DNA of 64,000 nucleotides from Mycogone perniciosa (GCA_025331125.1 JAOALB010000134.1:87885-151884); one strand, 5' to 3'. Counted from the first letter of the stretch, positions 1-14,699 are shown. Numbers and translations: made by a program. Notes: generated by a model from the sequence alone, not told the origin.

Positions 1-1334
1 AAGGTCTTTACTTTTATTTAATAGAGTATTTGTTATAAATTATAGCAGCTATAAAACATTTAAATTACATTTAATATATTAAAAAGAAAGTATATAAGCA
101 ATATATTAAACCCTTTACATAACGGTTATAGGGTTTAAATAAAGTGGATAGTATACTGTTTTTCTATTTATTTAAAAAGTATAGGTAGTAATTAATTATT
201 AATTATTAAAAGTATTTATTAAACTAAATTAAGCCTTTTTAAGGCTTAGTAATAATTTTATAAATTTAAGTCTTTTAATCTTAAAGATTAATAAAACTAT
301 TTAAATTTATTTTTAGCGTTTAATAAGTTTTAATAGGTTTTTAAAAGTTATATTCCTTTTTATAGCTTTTTTATTTAATTAAATATTAATATTTATTATT
401 TTCTGCTTTTATAGCTTTGACTTCTTCAATTCTATATTTTCTCTAACTGCAAAAAGTTAAATTAAATCTATAATTGATTTATTTTTTTATTTATTTTATA
501 ATACCTTTTTGAATAATAAAATATAAACTATTAAATATATCCAGATACTATTTAATAGTATAAATTTATAAATAACTTATAAAATAACTTTTTTAATTAA
601 ATAAAGTTTATGTTTTTTAAATTTTAATTTATTATTTCATTATATTATTTTAATATTTATAGTTTCTTTCTTTAATAAATATTAATGGAAGTAAATTATA
701 TTTCGTTTCTTAAAGATTAATCCCATTAACCTATATTTTTAATATACTTTTTTATTTTCTTTTATATAAAGTAACAGTATATTTATATTCTGTTATATAA
801 TTACTCTATATTTTTAACTGTAATTTATATTTTATTAATATATAGGCTTTTTTAAATACTTTATATATATTTAATATAAAGCTATAGTTACTATATATAA
901 AGCTAAATCTAGTTACCTTTAGAACCTTACTAGTATAAAATATTTATATAATTAATAGCTTTTTTATTTAATTATTTTAATTAAAGTTAATATAACTTTT
1001 TAAATATGCTTTAATAACTTAATAAATGTATTTTAACTCTTTATTAATATGTAATAGGCAATATTAAATTTATAATTTATATTTAATTAACTTATAAGTA
1101 TTTACTAGGATTTAAATATAAAAGTTAATTTTTGATTAAAAATGATTTTAGGTAAAATTATATAATTAACTATAATTAATTATAAAAATATAGAAACTAG
1201 TGTTTTTATATTTATTGCGTTTTTATACAAAAAGAAGTAAAAGTATTTAGTAACTTAACTTATTATTATTAAAATATTATTATATTTTATTTTTGATTTT
1301 AATTTAATAAATAATAGTAATTTAATAATACAGT

Positions 1335-1749
1335 TGTCAGACCACAAATCCTGCAAAAGTAAAGCTCTATACAATCTGCATAGATAAATGACCTTATATG
1401 CTATATGACACACCCCCCAGGTGCGATAGTCCTAATAGAGCGCCTGAATTCCCTGTAATCCTATATATTAAAGGCAGGGCGCAGAGGACTTTTTCTGCTA
1501 ACCTTTTCAATTACCATGGCTGCGGTGCCTAGATCTGGTTAAACTAGGTCTTTGCCTAGATCTAGCTAGATCTAGGATTATTTTAGTGTCTTTTAACTCC
1601 TCTAAACAGAGTCGAACTTGCAACCTGGAGCTATATCGGATAATTTCGCGCGAAACGATACCGGGCTCATAACTATCAGACCACAAATCCTGTAAAAGTA
1701 AAGCTCTACACAATCTGCATAGATAAGTGACCTCATATACTATGTAACA
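1335..1749 (-). mobile_element. TRIM-A copy 1: miniature LTR retrotransposon (415 bp, 76-bp LTRs)
   Basis: Two direct repeats of exactly 76 bp (1,335-1,410 and 1,674-1,749) bound a 263-bp interior and are flanked by the 5-bp target duplication ACAGT (1,330-1,334 and 1,750-1,754). The empty site can be read in Gypsy-3 near 41,005-41,035. On the minus strand the base order is 5' LTR, primer-binding site GTTATGAGCCCGG (1,661-1,673), short interior, G-rich polypurine tract just right of 1,410, 3' LTR. No protein-coding capacity is present; a 68-codon open frame across it has no family resemblance. The interior contains a 22-bp perfect palindrome at 1,555-1,576 and TTTCGCGCGAAA at 1,644-1,655. Size, LTRs and duplications fit a terminal-repeat retrotransposon in miniature, dependent on an autonomous element. 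Confidence 0.88.
1661..1673 (-). other. Primer-binding site of TRIM-A, initiator tRNA-Met half-tRNA type
   Basis: Read on the minus strand this is GTTATGAGCCCGG, directly after the 5' LTR. It is the complement of the GGGCUCAUAAC anticodon arm of eukaryotic initiator tRNA-Met, which Copia-type elements use as a cleaved half-tRNA primer. The Copia element in this window has the same site at 27,988-28,000 with one G-to-A change. Confidence 0.8.
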
Positions 1750-4700
1750 ACAGTTTAATAAAATTAACTTTTATAGTTATTTTAATATTAATAAAGGTTA
1801 AAGTTTACTATATAATTTATATTTTAAAGGCTTAGCTATTTTATAAATTATATAATAAGACATAATATTTTAGATTACTTTTTTAAGCCTTTAAAATTTA
1901 AAATAACTTTATATTTATTTATAACTTTTATAAATACCTTTATATTTATATATTAAACGTTAATAAACTTCTATAACTATATTCTTTTAAAGTATATTTA
2001 AAATTTAAATTCTTTTTTATTATTAGGTTTTTTTATTATTAAATTTTATATCTTATAAGAATTTATTATTATTTTAACTAATATAATGCTTTTTAATATA
2101 TTAAAGTATAGTATTATTATTAAATACTTTATATATAGCTTTAAGTATTATTTATTAATAATATTTTTCAAAGGTTTATTTTAAAATTTACTTAATATAT
2201 TTATTTTCTTTTTAATTATAATTAACTTATTTATTATCTATATTTATATATTTATTTTTAAATCCTTTTTAATAAATTAAACTATAATTAAATTTTAAAA
2301 GGTATTTTATATAATAGATTTATCTTTTAAAAAGTTATTAAACTATTATAACGTATATAATAGTTTCATAGCTTTTAATAAATTATTAATAATAGTTTAT
2401 AAATTTTAAAAATCTTAAAACCTTTTTAACTATTATAGGTATAAACTAATCTTTTATTACTTATACTTTTAATAAATATATATAAATCTCTTTAAAAGTA
2501 ATAATATATGTTCGAAAGGTAATTTTCTATATATAAATTTTATGTTATTCTAATTTTATAAATAATTTAATATTTTATAGTATTTATAATACTTTATTAA
2601 TATATACTTTCTATTCTTTAAAGGTATTTAAAAATATTAAAATATTATTTAAATAAATAATTATAAAGATATTAAAGTATCTTTCTAATATATTATTAAT
2701 TATCTTTTAGAATATTATAAGGCTATTAATAAAATTCAAAGGTATAATTCAACATTTAAATAAACTATATTTAATTTAAAATATAGTTATTTATTTATAT
2801 TATTTTTTAATTTAAATAAAGTTATATCCCCTTTTAAGATTTAATACTATAAATTACTTTCTTTTATATAATTTATCCTATAATTCTATAATTAATAATA
2901 GTAAGGTATTATCTTTAATAATAGCTTTATTAAACTCTTAGTAATTTATAATTAACTATAATTTACCTGTTTTTCTTAATATAAATATAATAAAATAGCC
3001 TACTATTAATAAAAAGGGTTAAATATATCCTTTAATTAATATATTATTTAAATAATTATATAAGCTTTTAAGCTTTTTTTTCTTTCCATTATAAACTTTA
3101 TAAAAAGTAATATTAATATTATTTTTAAGTTTAATTATATAGTCTTATTAACTGTATTTTAATAGCTTTATATTAAGTATTTCCTTAAATAGTTTATTAT
3201 ACTTTTCGTATCTTTCAAAGATATTTTATAGTTATTTTAATAATACTGCTATTTTAAAGCTTTTTATTTCAAGTATTTTATTAATATTATTAAATACCTT
3301 TTATAAAAACGCAATTCTTCCTTTAAATTTTCTTTTTTTTTACTTTATTTAACTTTTATTTTTAAATAAATTATTTTTATAAATAAATTAAAAGTATCCT
3401 TTTTAATTCCCTTTATCAATTTATTTAAAGCTTTTATATTTTAAACTTTCTTTTTTATAGCTAAGTCTTTTTTAATAGTGTTAATTATTAAAAAAGCTTT
3501 ATTATTCCGTTAATAAAGCTAGCTATTCTTTTAGTTAATATTAAAGCTATTGTATTTTAATTAAAAATAATTAAAAATCATTTTATATTTATTAATATTT
3601 ATTACAGTTTAAAAGGTATCATTTATTCATTATTACCTTATAGCCCTTTTATAGGTAATATTAATTATTCTTTAATTCTTTTTATTTTATATAAGTTTTA
3701 CAGTTATTAAAACTCTTTAAACTAAATACTATTTTCTTTTATTATAAAAAGTTTTTTTATAGGTAATAAAATCAACTTAGTTCTTATATAGCCTATTTAT
3801 AATTTAATTAATTTGTTTATTTTTTATAATAAGTTTATATTTAATATATATTTATATTTATTACTTTTAAACTTTCTTTTATAGGTAAATAATATACTTA
3901 TCCTTTTAGCAGTGTATATAGTCTACGAATAAATATAAAGTATAATACTAATTAATTATATATATTAATCTTTTAATTTACTTTATTATATAAAATATAC
4001 TTTAAGCTATTGCATTTTAAGTAGTATTATTAGTTGTATTAAAACCATTTATTATAATAAAAGTATTATTTTATTAATTTGTTTTAGTAGTAAATATAAT
4101 ATCTTTTAAATTTATATCCTTTAAATCTTTATAGCTAACAATATTCTTTTAAAGTTTTAATATTTAATTTAATTATAATGATTTTAAAGTTTTAATATTT
4201 TAATTTTATATTTATTTTATAAAGTAAAATAGGATTTTAATTAAAAATATATTATATTTTACTTTCTTTTAAAAGTAAATTATATATTTATATATAATAT
4301 AAATAACTTAAAATATAATATAATACTTGTTATAAATAAGGCTATTTATAGTATAGTCTTTTTATCTATAAACATATATAAGTTCTCCTTATATAGTTAA
4401 AGCAGTTAAAACTACTTTAATAGCTAGTTGATTATTGGCTTTATTTTATATATAAAGCTATTTATATAAATATAAATACATTTAATTTTATTACATATTT
4501 ATAGTAATTTCTCTAACTATCTAAAAGTAATATGTATTTGAATTGTTTTCAAAGTTATTATATATTAATAATATATTTTCTAGTTTTAAAAATATAATAG
4601 TATATAGTAATAGTTTATATTATACAAGGTTATTTTCATTTTTATTATTAAAGTTACTGCTCTTAATTTATTTTTTATTGCTTATAGTAATTTAATTAAA

Positions 4701-6163
4701 ATATTGATAATTAATTATAGTAATTATTCATTTATTTAAAACATTATTATATTTACTTAACTTTATAAAATTACAATTTAGGTTTTATTCTATTAAATTA
4801 TCTAGGTATAGTAAATATTTATTTACTTCATTCTTTTTAAATATACCTTTAAAAATTAGACTTAAACTTTCATTAATATCCCTTTTAGTTTATTATAAGT
4901 ATTCTTTTAAATTATTTTAAATATTATCTGCTTTCACTTTTATTAGATTTATAAATGAAGCAGCTATTATTATAATGTATAGTTTAGTTAAATAACATAT
5001 AATTAATAGCTTTTAAAATTATATTAACCTTTTATTTAAATTTTAATATAGGCTTTTAAAGTTTATTAGTTTTTAGCTTTTATAAAGGTTTATACTCCTT
5101 TAAAAAGTATTTTAGTTTATTATAGTTATAAAAAATAACCTTTACTTTCCCTTTTTAATAGTATTTGAATTTATGGAATTAAACCTTTTATTATTAAAGC
5201 TAATAATATATTTCTATTACTTTTTACTTTAATTTATATATCTTTAATATTCATGAATTTATTTAAATTACTATTATTCTTTTTCTATATTTAATTAAAG
5301 TTTATAAAGTAAATTATCTATATTTATATATTTTTTAACAAATTTAATAATACCTTATTATAAAGAAATTTATAAATTTCCCTTTTAACTTTTACTTTAA
5401 ATTTATTATAAAAGTATTTACTAAAAGTAAGGCTCTTTTATTGAACCTTAAAGGTATAGCTTTTAAAATATATAATATAATTGACGTATTTTCTTTTTTA
5501 AATTAAGTTTATAAATTTACTTTATATTTATTTATTAGTTTTACTTTTATTATTAAAGAAATCCCTTTAAATAAATTTAAATTACTTTAAAGTATTGCCT
5601 TTAAGCTATTTAGCAGTTAAAAGGACTTTATCAGTCTTTATATTAAAGCTAGTTAAAAAGTAGGTAAAGTAGTTATATCATTAAATAAAATATAATTAAA
5701 GTATTATAGTACTTTTATTAAAAGCCTTAAAAGGCTATATTTTAACCCATTCTTTTAAATCTTTTAAAGGTTAATTCCCTTTATAGTTTAATATATTGTT
5801 TAAAGTAAATGCAGGCAGTATTTAATTCTATAAGTTTATAATAGTTATTTACTATTGCTAAATGATTTAATTAAATTTAATATTTTTAATAATTAAATAT
5901 TAATAATATTACTTTTATTTTATATAATTACCTTTTATATATTAAAAACCTTTTCTTATATAAATATATAGTTATTTTATTTTATTCACTTTATTTTTAT
6001 TTTTACTTTTATATATATTATTATCTTTATTATTATTATATATTTAATAAAAAGACAAAGTAAAAGGTAAATTATTAAAATTATTAAAAGAAGATACTGC
6101 AGCAGATATATTTACAGTATTATTTAAAATATTTAATAGCCTTTTAAATTAAAGTTATTAATA

Positions 6164-6551
6164 TATAATAATCTAAATTAGTTTTTAACAGTTAAATTAA
6201 AGTTTATAGGGTTTAGATTAATAAAAAGGTTAAAGATAAATATTAAGTAAAGTAATATAGTTTTAATTTTATAAAATAAACAGTTTTAGTAAATATAATT
6301 TATTAATAACTATTTAAATAATTATATTAATAATTATAATTTATTTAGTTTTATATATAAACGAGATATATAATAAATATACTTAAATTATTTAAATTAT
6401 AATAATCTTGATAATCTAGCATTATAGTTTTATATAATTATCCCTTTTATAGGATTACACTTACAGCCGCAATCTATTAGTAATTAGTTAAAGGCTCCGA
6501 TATTCTACCGCGATCCCGTAACAAGGTCTTCGATATAGTCGGGTTATAACA
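6164..6551 (-). repeat. 5' LTR of Gypsy-0
   Basis: A 388-bp LTR with RIP-altered ends: it begins TATAATAATC (ancestral TGTAACGATC) and ends GGGTTATAACA. The half near the element interior resembles the other Gypsy LTRs here. The half ending at 6,551 (the U3 side) is unlike them and marks a separate subfamily. AGTTC at 6,552-6,556 would be the target duplication; its partner is off window. Confidence 0.8.
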
Positions 6552-6676
6552 AGTTCCTCACTTATACTAAAGTTCCTCCTAAACTCGGTCCTAGTGTTGG
6601 GCCTAATTCCAGGTCTAGCCAAAACAGGAAGGTTATCTATTTACATTGAAATCCTTGCTTTTTAGCCCTCTTTTTT
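6552..6676 (-). repeat. Left copy of an inverted repeat shared with 26,691-26,790
   Basis: The reverse complement begins GAGGGCTAAAAAGCAAGGAT, identical to the first 20 bases at 26,691, and continues alike through GGCTAGACC and a GAGGAACTT motif, with an extra block of about 25 bases in this copy. It is far less AT-biased than its surroundings. It may be a terminal inverted repeat or an LTR end of an otherwise unrecognised element. Confidence 0.6.
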
Positions 6677-6959
6677 AATATTATAATAATAGGAAATTAA
6701 ATAATAAAGCTTTTTAAATAAGTAAATTAATTTTAAATAGCTAAAATAAATATATTAACTGCCCTTTAACTTTATTTTTTACTTTTTTTTTTAATTATTA
6801 CTAGTATTAATATAGCTTTAATAAATATTATACGTTTTATATATTCCTTTTATAGTATACTTTTATTAATTAATTGTAAAGTTATACAATAAAAATCCTC
6901 TATTTATTAAATATAGTTATAGTTACCTTTTAAACGTAATTTATTATAATATTAGTTAT

Positions 6960-7330
6960 CTTTAAGCAGCTATACCTACTACTACTTTTATACTAACTCC
7001 TACTTTAGCTTTTACTTTTACTTTTATACTAGCTAATTTAACTTTTATTATTACTTTTATACCTATACTAGCTAGTTTAATTACTTAGCCTCTTTTTTAT
7101 TTAAAGTTAAGGCTTACTATAAATTATAAAGAAGCCTTTATTAAGCTGCGCGCTACAGTATTTTTATTAGCTCCTTTTCCTTTTACTTTTACTTTCGCCT
7201 TTACCCCTATTACTGCTGTTACTACTTTAATTACTGATCCTGCTGCAGCTGCTTTTATAGCAGTGTTTACTTTTATCTTTACTTTTATTACTGCCTTTAC
7301 TGCTATACTATTATCCCCTTTTTATAAAGG
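6960..7330. repeat. Low-complexity CTTTTA / pyrimidine-rich tract
   Basis: ACTTTTA and CCTTTTAC units recur irregularly, with blocks such as CTGCTGTTACTAC. Read on the minus strand the tract would give Lys/Val/Ala-rich alternating residues, consistent with a RIP-decayed coding repeat of Ala/Glu type. No stable period and no gene can be assigned. Confidence 0.5.
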
Positions 7331-10300
7331 CTATTTAAACTTAATAATTGCTAGTAAAAGAGATTCTTTTTAATTTATTACTATTACCTACTTTTAATAG
7401 TATATTATTTATTTTAATAGTAACTTTTAGTATACTTTTTAATCTTTATTTTTTATTTTTACTATATTACTTTAATTACTTTTATAGTTTATAATTATTT
7501 AATGTTTATATTAATTATATATGAGCTCTTTTAAGCTATAAATAATAAGAAATAATTAAAGTAATATACTATTTTTTAATTCAATATTTATAAGTTAATA
7601 TAATTAAATAAGAATTTAATATAAAAAGGTATTATACTTTTAATTTAATTTCTTAAAGGAAGAGGATTTAGTTTATATTAAAGAATTAGCTGCTTTAAAT
7701 ACCTTTAATAATAATAGTCTTTATGCGCAGGTATATATAAGGTAAAAGACTTGAAGTAATCAATTATTATAGTAATGGGGTATACCTTTTATAGTAAATA
7801 GCTTATATTTTAAAATTAAATAGTTTTTTATACTTTTATATTTTCTATTCTGGTAATTATATGTCTAGTAAATTTAATAATAGTTTAAAGTGCTTAAAGC
7901 GCTATTCAAACAGGCTTTAAGAGGCCTATTAACAAATATAAAGTTAATAGACAGATAAAGAATTGAAGATAATCTTTTTTAATATTGCTATTAAAGTTAT
8001 AGATTTTATATATCAATATAATATAGGCAAGTATTAATTTATATATATTCTTTTATTATAAAGTATATAGTTTATTAATTATTATAGTTAATATTTAAAT
8101 TAACGCTAAAATTAGATTTTATTCTTTAAAAAGCGTAATATAAACTTCTTTCCTTTTTTACTATTTAAATAAAAGTGAATAATTTAGCTTTAATTATAAG
8201 TATATGAATAGTATTTTAATATATAGTATTTTATAAAAGAGAATTTAAAAAAAGTATAATAAAATACTTTTAAGATAATCTTTAAGTATTTATATTATTA
8301 ATAAAAAGGTATTACTGAACGTAGTTAAAATTTATATATTACTTTACCTTTAATGTTAAAGAGTTAAAAAGTATTATATATATAAATAGTAAATTAATTA
8401 ATTAAAAGCTTTAATATACTTTTTATTAAATTTAATTAAAAACTATAATAAAGTTAAACTATTAGATACTATATTTAATTTCATTATAATACCTATATAA
8501 AGTATAAATTTTACTTTTTTTTAATATATTTTAATTGCTATTCTTATACTTTATATTATAGCTTTTTTAAACTTTATAATTAATATTAAAATTATATAAG
8601 CTATATTTTATGATTAAGCTTAAATTAGTTTATAATGTTTTTAAAACAGACTTTATAAGAAAAGTATATTTTATACTTTTTAGAGTTTTAAATAATTTTA
8701 ATCTTTAAAACTACTATATATCTCTTTTACTATAATGCTTATACTTTACTTTTAAAGTATTTAATAGTTTAATATAAAAAGCTTTATCATTATAATATTA
8801 TATAATTAAAATATTACTTATTTAAAATATAATAAAAGTCTTTTAAGCTTTATTATAAAGACAATAAAGTTTTTTAAAGTTTAAGATTAACCTTTATTAC
8901 TTTAAAGTAAAAGATAGTTTATTAAATTATAGTTTTAGTAAATCCTTTAGCTTATATAAAGCTTTAATAAACTTTAAGTATATATTTAACTACTTAAACC
9001 TTTAAGCAGCTTATATATAATTAATATTAAGATTTTATTTTTTAAAATAATGAAGAAAGTGTTTTTAATATTATACTATTTTAACTTAAAATTAAATTTT
9101 ACTATAAAAGTAATAAATATATAAAATAAATATACTATTAAAATAGCTATATATATATTCTTTATTATAAAGGGCTTTTATAAATCCCTTTAAAAAATAA
9201 ATTAAACTCTATAGTATTTTAAATTTCTATTTTAATTAAACTTATATATAAAAACCTAATATATAAATAATAGCTTTATTTTTGCCTTAAACTATAATAT
9301 CTTCTATTAAGTCTTTTTTATATATAAAGTATTAATTTTATTATATATAGTTTATTTAAACCTATCTTTCAATAAATATTTTATAAACTTCTTTTAGTCT
9401 TTTAATAGTTTTATTAAATGTTTTTAATAAATATTTAATTTATTAAAAGTAACATTCTTTTAAAAGGAAGCTTTATATTTTATTACTATATTAAAAATAA
9501 TGAATATTATTATTATACTCTTTAATTTACTATTTATTAACCTTTATTAATTAAATGGCAGTTAATATAATATTAACTTAAAAACCTTTATAATTATTAA
9601 ATATATACTAGGCTTATTATTTTTAAAAGTAATACTCAAAGTATATATTTTAATTTTATATATTAAAAAATATTTATTATCCTTTTTATAGGTTATTCCC
9701 TTCCAAGTTTCAAGCTTTTATAAATCTTAACTATTACTTTACTACTTAGAGGATTCCTAGTTAACTTTTCTTTTAAAATCTACTTTTTTATTATAAAAGT
9801 AAATAGATTCTTATTATATTAATTTACCTTTATCCTTTATAAATAATTACTTTATATTAATTATTATACCTTTAATATTAAAAACTATTTTCTTACTTTT
9901 AAGCTTTTATTAAAAAGTTATTATATACTTTTAAAAGTATTACTTTCTTTCCCTATAGGCGCGCTAGTTTTATTTATAAAGATTAATCATTTTAAAGTAA
10001 TTTTTAATATTCAAAGTCTAAAAGCTCTTTTTAAGTATATTAATAGTTTAGCTTAAATAGTTATTAAGTTAAGAGTAATACTTTAAAGTTTATTTACGTT
10101 TAAAAGTAAACTTTTTACTTTTTTATTACTTAAAAAATACTTTTTACTATAAAGATATATATAAAAAGAAGTAAAAACTTTAATTTTATCGTTTTAACTT
10201 TTTTTTAAATAGTTTATTTAATTAAACTATAATAAATTTATTTATAATTGCCTTTTTACTGTTAAGAAAGGTGTTTTTATTAAATTATATATTCTCTATA

Positions 10301-12703
10301 ATAATTAGTTTCCTTAAATAAAGCAATTAAATATAATATATATTATTTATAATATATTCAATAAAATATTTAATGAAGCCCTTACGTTTAATTTTAAATT
10401 GTTTTTTATTTTAATCAACTTTATAGTTTCTATTTTAATATATAAACGCAATAGCTATATATATAAATCTTATTTTAATTTAACTGTAAATCTATAAAAA
10501 GCTTTTTATTAATAAAAAAGTAACATTATAAAACTATTACTTTAATTTATTAATTAATCATATTATTTTAAATATATATAATAAACTTATATTCATAAAA
10601 CATATTACTGCTTTAGCGCTCTTAAACTATAAATCATTTAAAAGATTAATGTGGTTAATTATTTTAATTAATTTAATTATAATTTCCTAGCCTATATATT
10701 TCAATATACTATTTAACTTATAAATATAAAAGGGTAAAAGCTTTAAAATTATTCCTTTTTTATTTACTTAAAGCTAATATTATATAACAACTTTCATTAC
10801 TATTATAGTTCTTTTATTATTTTATATAATATAACATATAAAAAATATTATATTATATTTTAATTATATTTATAAAGTTGAAAAAACTATTGAACACAAT
10901 AATATACTTTTTATTTAATAAAGAGTATATATATAACTATATATTATATATATCTTTAAATATTAAAATATAAAAGTAATATAAAGAAATAAAGTTTATA
11001 TTAAAGAAATAAAAAGTTAAACTTATACTTTAATATATATATAATAATACTTGAGTTAGCTATATTAATATAAAGTATATTATTATACTTTATAAACTAA
11101 GCCTTTATATTATAAAGCTTTAAAGTTAATATAATACTAGTATAAAACCCTTTTACTATAGTAATATATATAAACTTAATAAAATATATAATTCCTCTTA
11201 ATAAATTATAAAAAGTATTTTTAATTAAATAATATCCTTTTTTTAAGATTTAATATTTAATTATAGCTATTTTAATATTATTATCTTTTATATTTAAAGT
11301 CAAAAAGTTAAAAATAAAAAAAGGGTTTATTATTTATTAAATAAATAATACTCTAAATATTAAAAAAGGTATATTATAAAAGTCTATAAAGTATACCCTT
11401 TACTTTTATATATATTAAAATATTTATTATATATATAATAGAATTCTTTTCTTTTTGACAAAGTAAATCTAAGGAAATTAAAGTTATTTAAAGGTATAGG
11501 CTTTTTCCTTTTTTAATTTATAAAAATAACTCTATACCGCTTTATAAAAGCTTCTTACATAAAATATTTTATTTATCTTTTCAAAAGCGCGCGCAGATTA
11601 TATTTATTTACTTAAAAAAGAGTTTATACTTCCTTAACTTATTTAGCTTTCTAGTAAATATACCTTGAACTTTACTATATTTTAATACTGCCTAAATATA
11701 CTTTTTAGAACTATATAAATAATCTTTACTAATAGATATATTAAAGTATAAATGATAGTTTAGTATTATATTATTTAAGTAATTATTAAATATTATATAT
11801 TATATTCTTTATATTACCTAATAAGAAATAATTAAACTAATTAAAAGTATAAATCCCTTTTATTTTATTACTTTTAATTAATATATTTATATAATATAAA
11901 TAGTATATAATAAAGTTTAAAGTATAATAAACTTTAATAGCTTTTAAAAATATTAATTTAAAAGATATTTGTCTAGTTTTAAAAAGCTTATATTAAATAC
12001 TATATATATATAATTAATATATATATTATACTTTCAGGTTTATACTTTTATATACGGCTTTATATAAAATATCTTAATAAAAATATATATATTTCTTTAA
12101 TTATTTCTTTATATAAAGAAAAGTATTAGTTAAGCTTTTTCATAATTTAATAAATAAAAACCTAAATCTATATGTTATTTTTACTACTATTATTATCTTT
12201 ATTTACTTTTATAGTAATTAACTATAAATATTTTACTTTTAACCTACTTAAAGCTAAACTATAAAAGTTATAGTTAATAATCTTTTAGATTTACCTATAT
12301 ATTATACTTTTAATTTTCCTTTTTTTATATTTATATTTACAGTATTTTAATACTTTTAAAGTAAACTATTATAATAGGCTATAATTTTATTAATATTACC
12401 TTTATCTTTAAATTCAGTCATTGCCTTTTCCTCTACTTATATAACAGTAAATATTAAAAAAGTAAAAGAATAATCGCTTAGCTTTTTAAAGAAATTTAAA
12501 TTAATCCTTTTCTATACTTCAACAGTAATTATATAATTTATAAAAACAGTTATCTATTTAATCTATTACTTTAATAATTTAAGCCAAAGGTAAATCTCTT
12601 GTATTATTTATTATAAAAAATAAATTCTATAGTATAAAGGAAAAGATAATATTAAATAAAGGATTCTAGTAATTTAATTAAAGTTACTACCTAGGCTTAT
12701 AAC

Positions 12704-12973
12704 TATAATAAAACGCAATATAGCTATATAAAGTATAGAGAAAAAGGATTAGGCTTTATTCTATTAAAGAATATACTATAATAGCTTTACTATATATATA
12801 TAGTTAATATAAAGGAAAGGGTAAAATATATATATTATAAGCGCCTATATAGTTTAATATATCGCTTATATAGTATATATATTAGCTTATATCTGATATA
12901 TAAGCAGATTTAAGCTCCTTAGCGCTTAGTAAGCGCTAATAAGCAGTAGGTCCTTAGCCTACCTAACCCAATA
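12704..12973 (-). repeat. RIP-degraded solo LTR, same family as 42,344-42,617
   Basis: The reverse complement begins TATTGGGTTAGGTAGGCTAA, matching the start of the well-preserved LTR at 42,344, and stays colinear to its far end. Flanks are ATAAC on the left and ATAAA on the right, an imperfect 5-bp duplication. No matching second LTR was found nearby. Confidence 0.65.
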
Positions 12974-13764
12974 ATAAATTATTAATTTTACAAATACCTT
13001 TATAATTCTTATATTAAAAAAGGGTAATAAATTCTAAATATATATTAATTTATGGTTATACTTTTTTAGAATATATATAATATGTTGATATATTTTAAAT
13101 TTATAAAGTATTGTTATTCCTTTATTTAAGATGATAATAAAATTATAATAGCTTTAATAACTTTTATTTATAAAGAATAAAAAAGCTTTTTAATAAAAGT
13201 TTAATACTTTTAAAGCTTTTTAATAATTTAAAATAACTTCAAAGTTTTTTTTTTAATATATTACTATTTTAAAGTATCACTTTATATAAAAATAAATATA
13301 TTAAATTATTTAATTAAAGTAATATTAATTTAATAAATAGAATAGTTGATACTTTATAGTATAGATATTAAAGAAGCTAAATAGCTTTTAATTATATTAT
13401 TATATTTTGAATATAAAGTATTTGATTATTATTAAAGCTTTTTTAAAAATAAAAATATTATTTAACTCATATAAATATAAACACTTAAATTATAATATAT
13501 TACCTTCCTTATTATTAGTTTATAAATAAATAAAACCCTTTATATTAATAGGTAAAAGCTTTTAATAAATTAACCTTATTAATAGTTTATATTAATAGTT
13601 TAATTTCTAAACTTTTATTTAATTTAAAGGATTATAGTAAGGCTATATATTAACAATTTAATAGTAATTTTAATATTACAAAAGCTAATAGTTGATATAA
13701 ATTAAAAGGATTTCTAATAGTATGTTATAATAATTAAAAATATATAAAGTTAGTTATAAATAAA

Positions 13765-14151
13765 TATAATAATCCGGGTTAATTCTTAATAGTTAAAGTA
13801 AGGTTTATAGGTTTATATTAATAGAGAGGTAAGCGATAAATATTAAATAAAGTAATATACTTACAATTCTATAAAACAGGTGGTTCTCATAAATGCAATC
13901 ACTTAATAAGTTTTTAAATAACTATATTAAATAAACAATAAGCCAGTTATATATATATAAAAGATATAACTGTAAATTACCTTAAATTATATTTATTTTC
14001 CTAATAACTTATAGTAAATCTTTCTATTAATGTCCTAGGATTACTTTATAGTCCATAGTAACCTAAATAATTTAATATTAATTAATTTATTTATTTAAGG
14101 TTCCTTTAAGTATATACTATATGATATTCTTATGATGGTTGGGTTATAATA
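13765..14151 (-). repeat. 3' LTR of Gypsy-B
   Basis: A 387-bp LTR from TATAATAATCCGGG to GGGTTATAATA. It shares the U5/R half with the other Gypsy LTRs. The following TAATATCCCCCTCCC is the minus-strand polypurine tract. Confidence 0.8.
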
Positions 14152-14699
14152 TAATATCCCCCTCCCATTAACTTTATTCCTAAAACCTATTAATTCTTTT
14201 ATAAATACTGTTAGCCTTTATAGTTTATAAATATAATACTTTAATTATATATTTTATTTTTTCTATTAATAGAATATTAAGTTATATAATAAAATTCTAT
14301 TTGTATAAAACTATATAGCGCTTAACTCTTTTTTTATTAATTAAAGCTATTAGTAACTTTATTATACTTTATTTATTTTACTATAACTATTATCTTTTTT
14401 ATAAAATAATTACAGATAATTTATATTATAGTAAGTATATATAATAAAGTCGTTTATATAATACTTTTAGTATTATACTTTTTATAGGTTTATTTTTTAT
14501 TAAGTTTATTTCTTTTTTTTATTTATAGTATAATATAATATATAATTTTAAGAAAGTAAAAAAGAAAATAAAGAGAAAAAGAAACTAAAGTTTATTTACT
14601 TTATATTTAATAAAAGATAAATAAAGCCTTTATAAAACTTAATATATTTAAAATAATAGTATTAATCCCTAATATTTTATAGTTATAAAATACTTTACT

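Larger units (their letters stand above)
1..6551 (-). mobile_element. Gypsy-0: RIP-degraded minus-strand Gypsy LTR retrotransposon, 3' end off window
   Basis: This stretch is colinear with the interior of Gypsy-3 (about 39,300-46,467) and Gypsy-4, for example 342-480 against 40,030-40,170, so it is the same family read on the minus strand. Its 5' LTR lies at 6,164-6,551; the 3' LTR lies left of the window. The reverse transcriptase catalytic box is still visible on the minus strand near 2,640-2,680 as YLNN instead of YLDD, a change expected from G-to-A RIP. All frames are broken by TAA/TAG. TRIM-A copy 1 interrupts it at 1,335-1,749. The element is non-functional. Confidence 0.85.
6677..13764. 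other. RIP-degraded AT-rich DNA of unresolved origin
   Basis: No intact gene is visible. The composition is like that of the neighbouring retroelements and stops are frequent in all frames, so it is probably a RIP-mutated transposon or a stack of them. I could not match it to the Gypsy or Copia copies in this window. A low-complexity tract (6,960-7,330) and a solo LTR (12,704-12,973) can be picked out within it. Confidence 0.6.

Noticed and set aside
1600..1690. Possible tRNA gene or tRNA-derived SINE
   Set aside because: GTTCGACTC looks like a B box and GGGCTCATAAC like an anticodon arm, but no cloverleaf forms. The tRNA match is the primer-binding site of an LTR element with 5-bp duplications.
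1507..1713. 68-codon minus-strand frame within TRIM-A
   Set aside because: It spans the interior, the primer site and part of an LTR; no family resemblance, and the second copy does not keep it open.
6677..12700. A second Copia element bounded by the solo LTR at 12,704
   Set aside because: No second LTR and no readable Copia domains were found on either strand.
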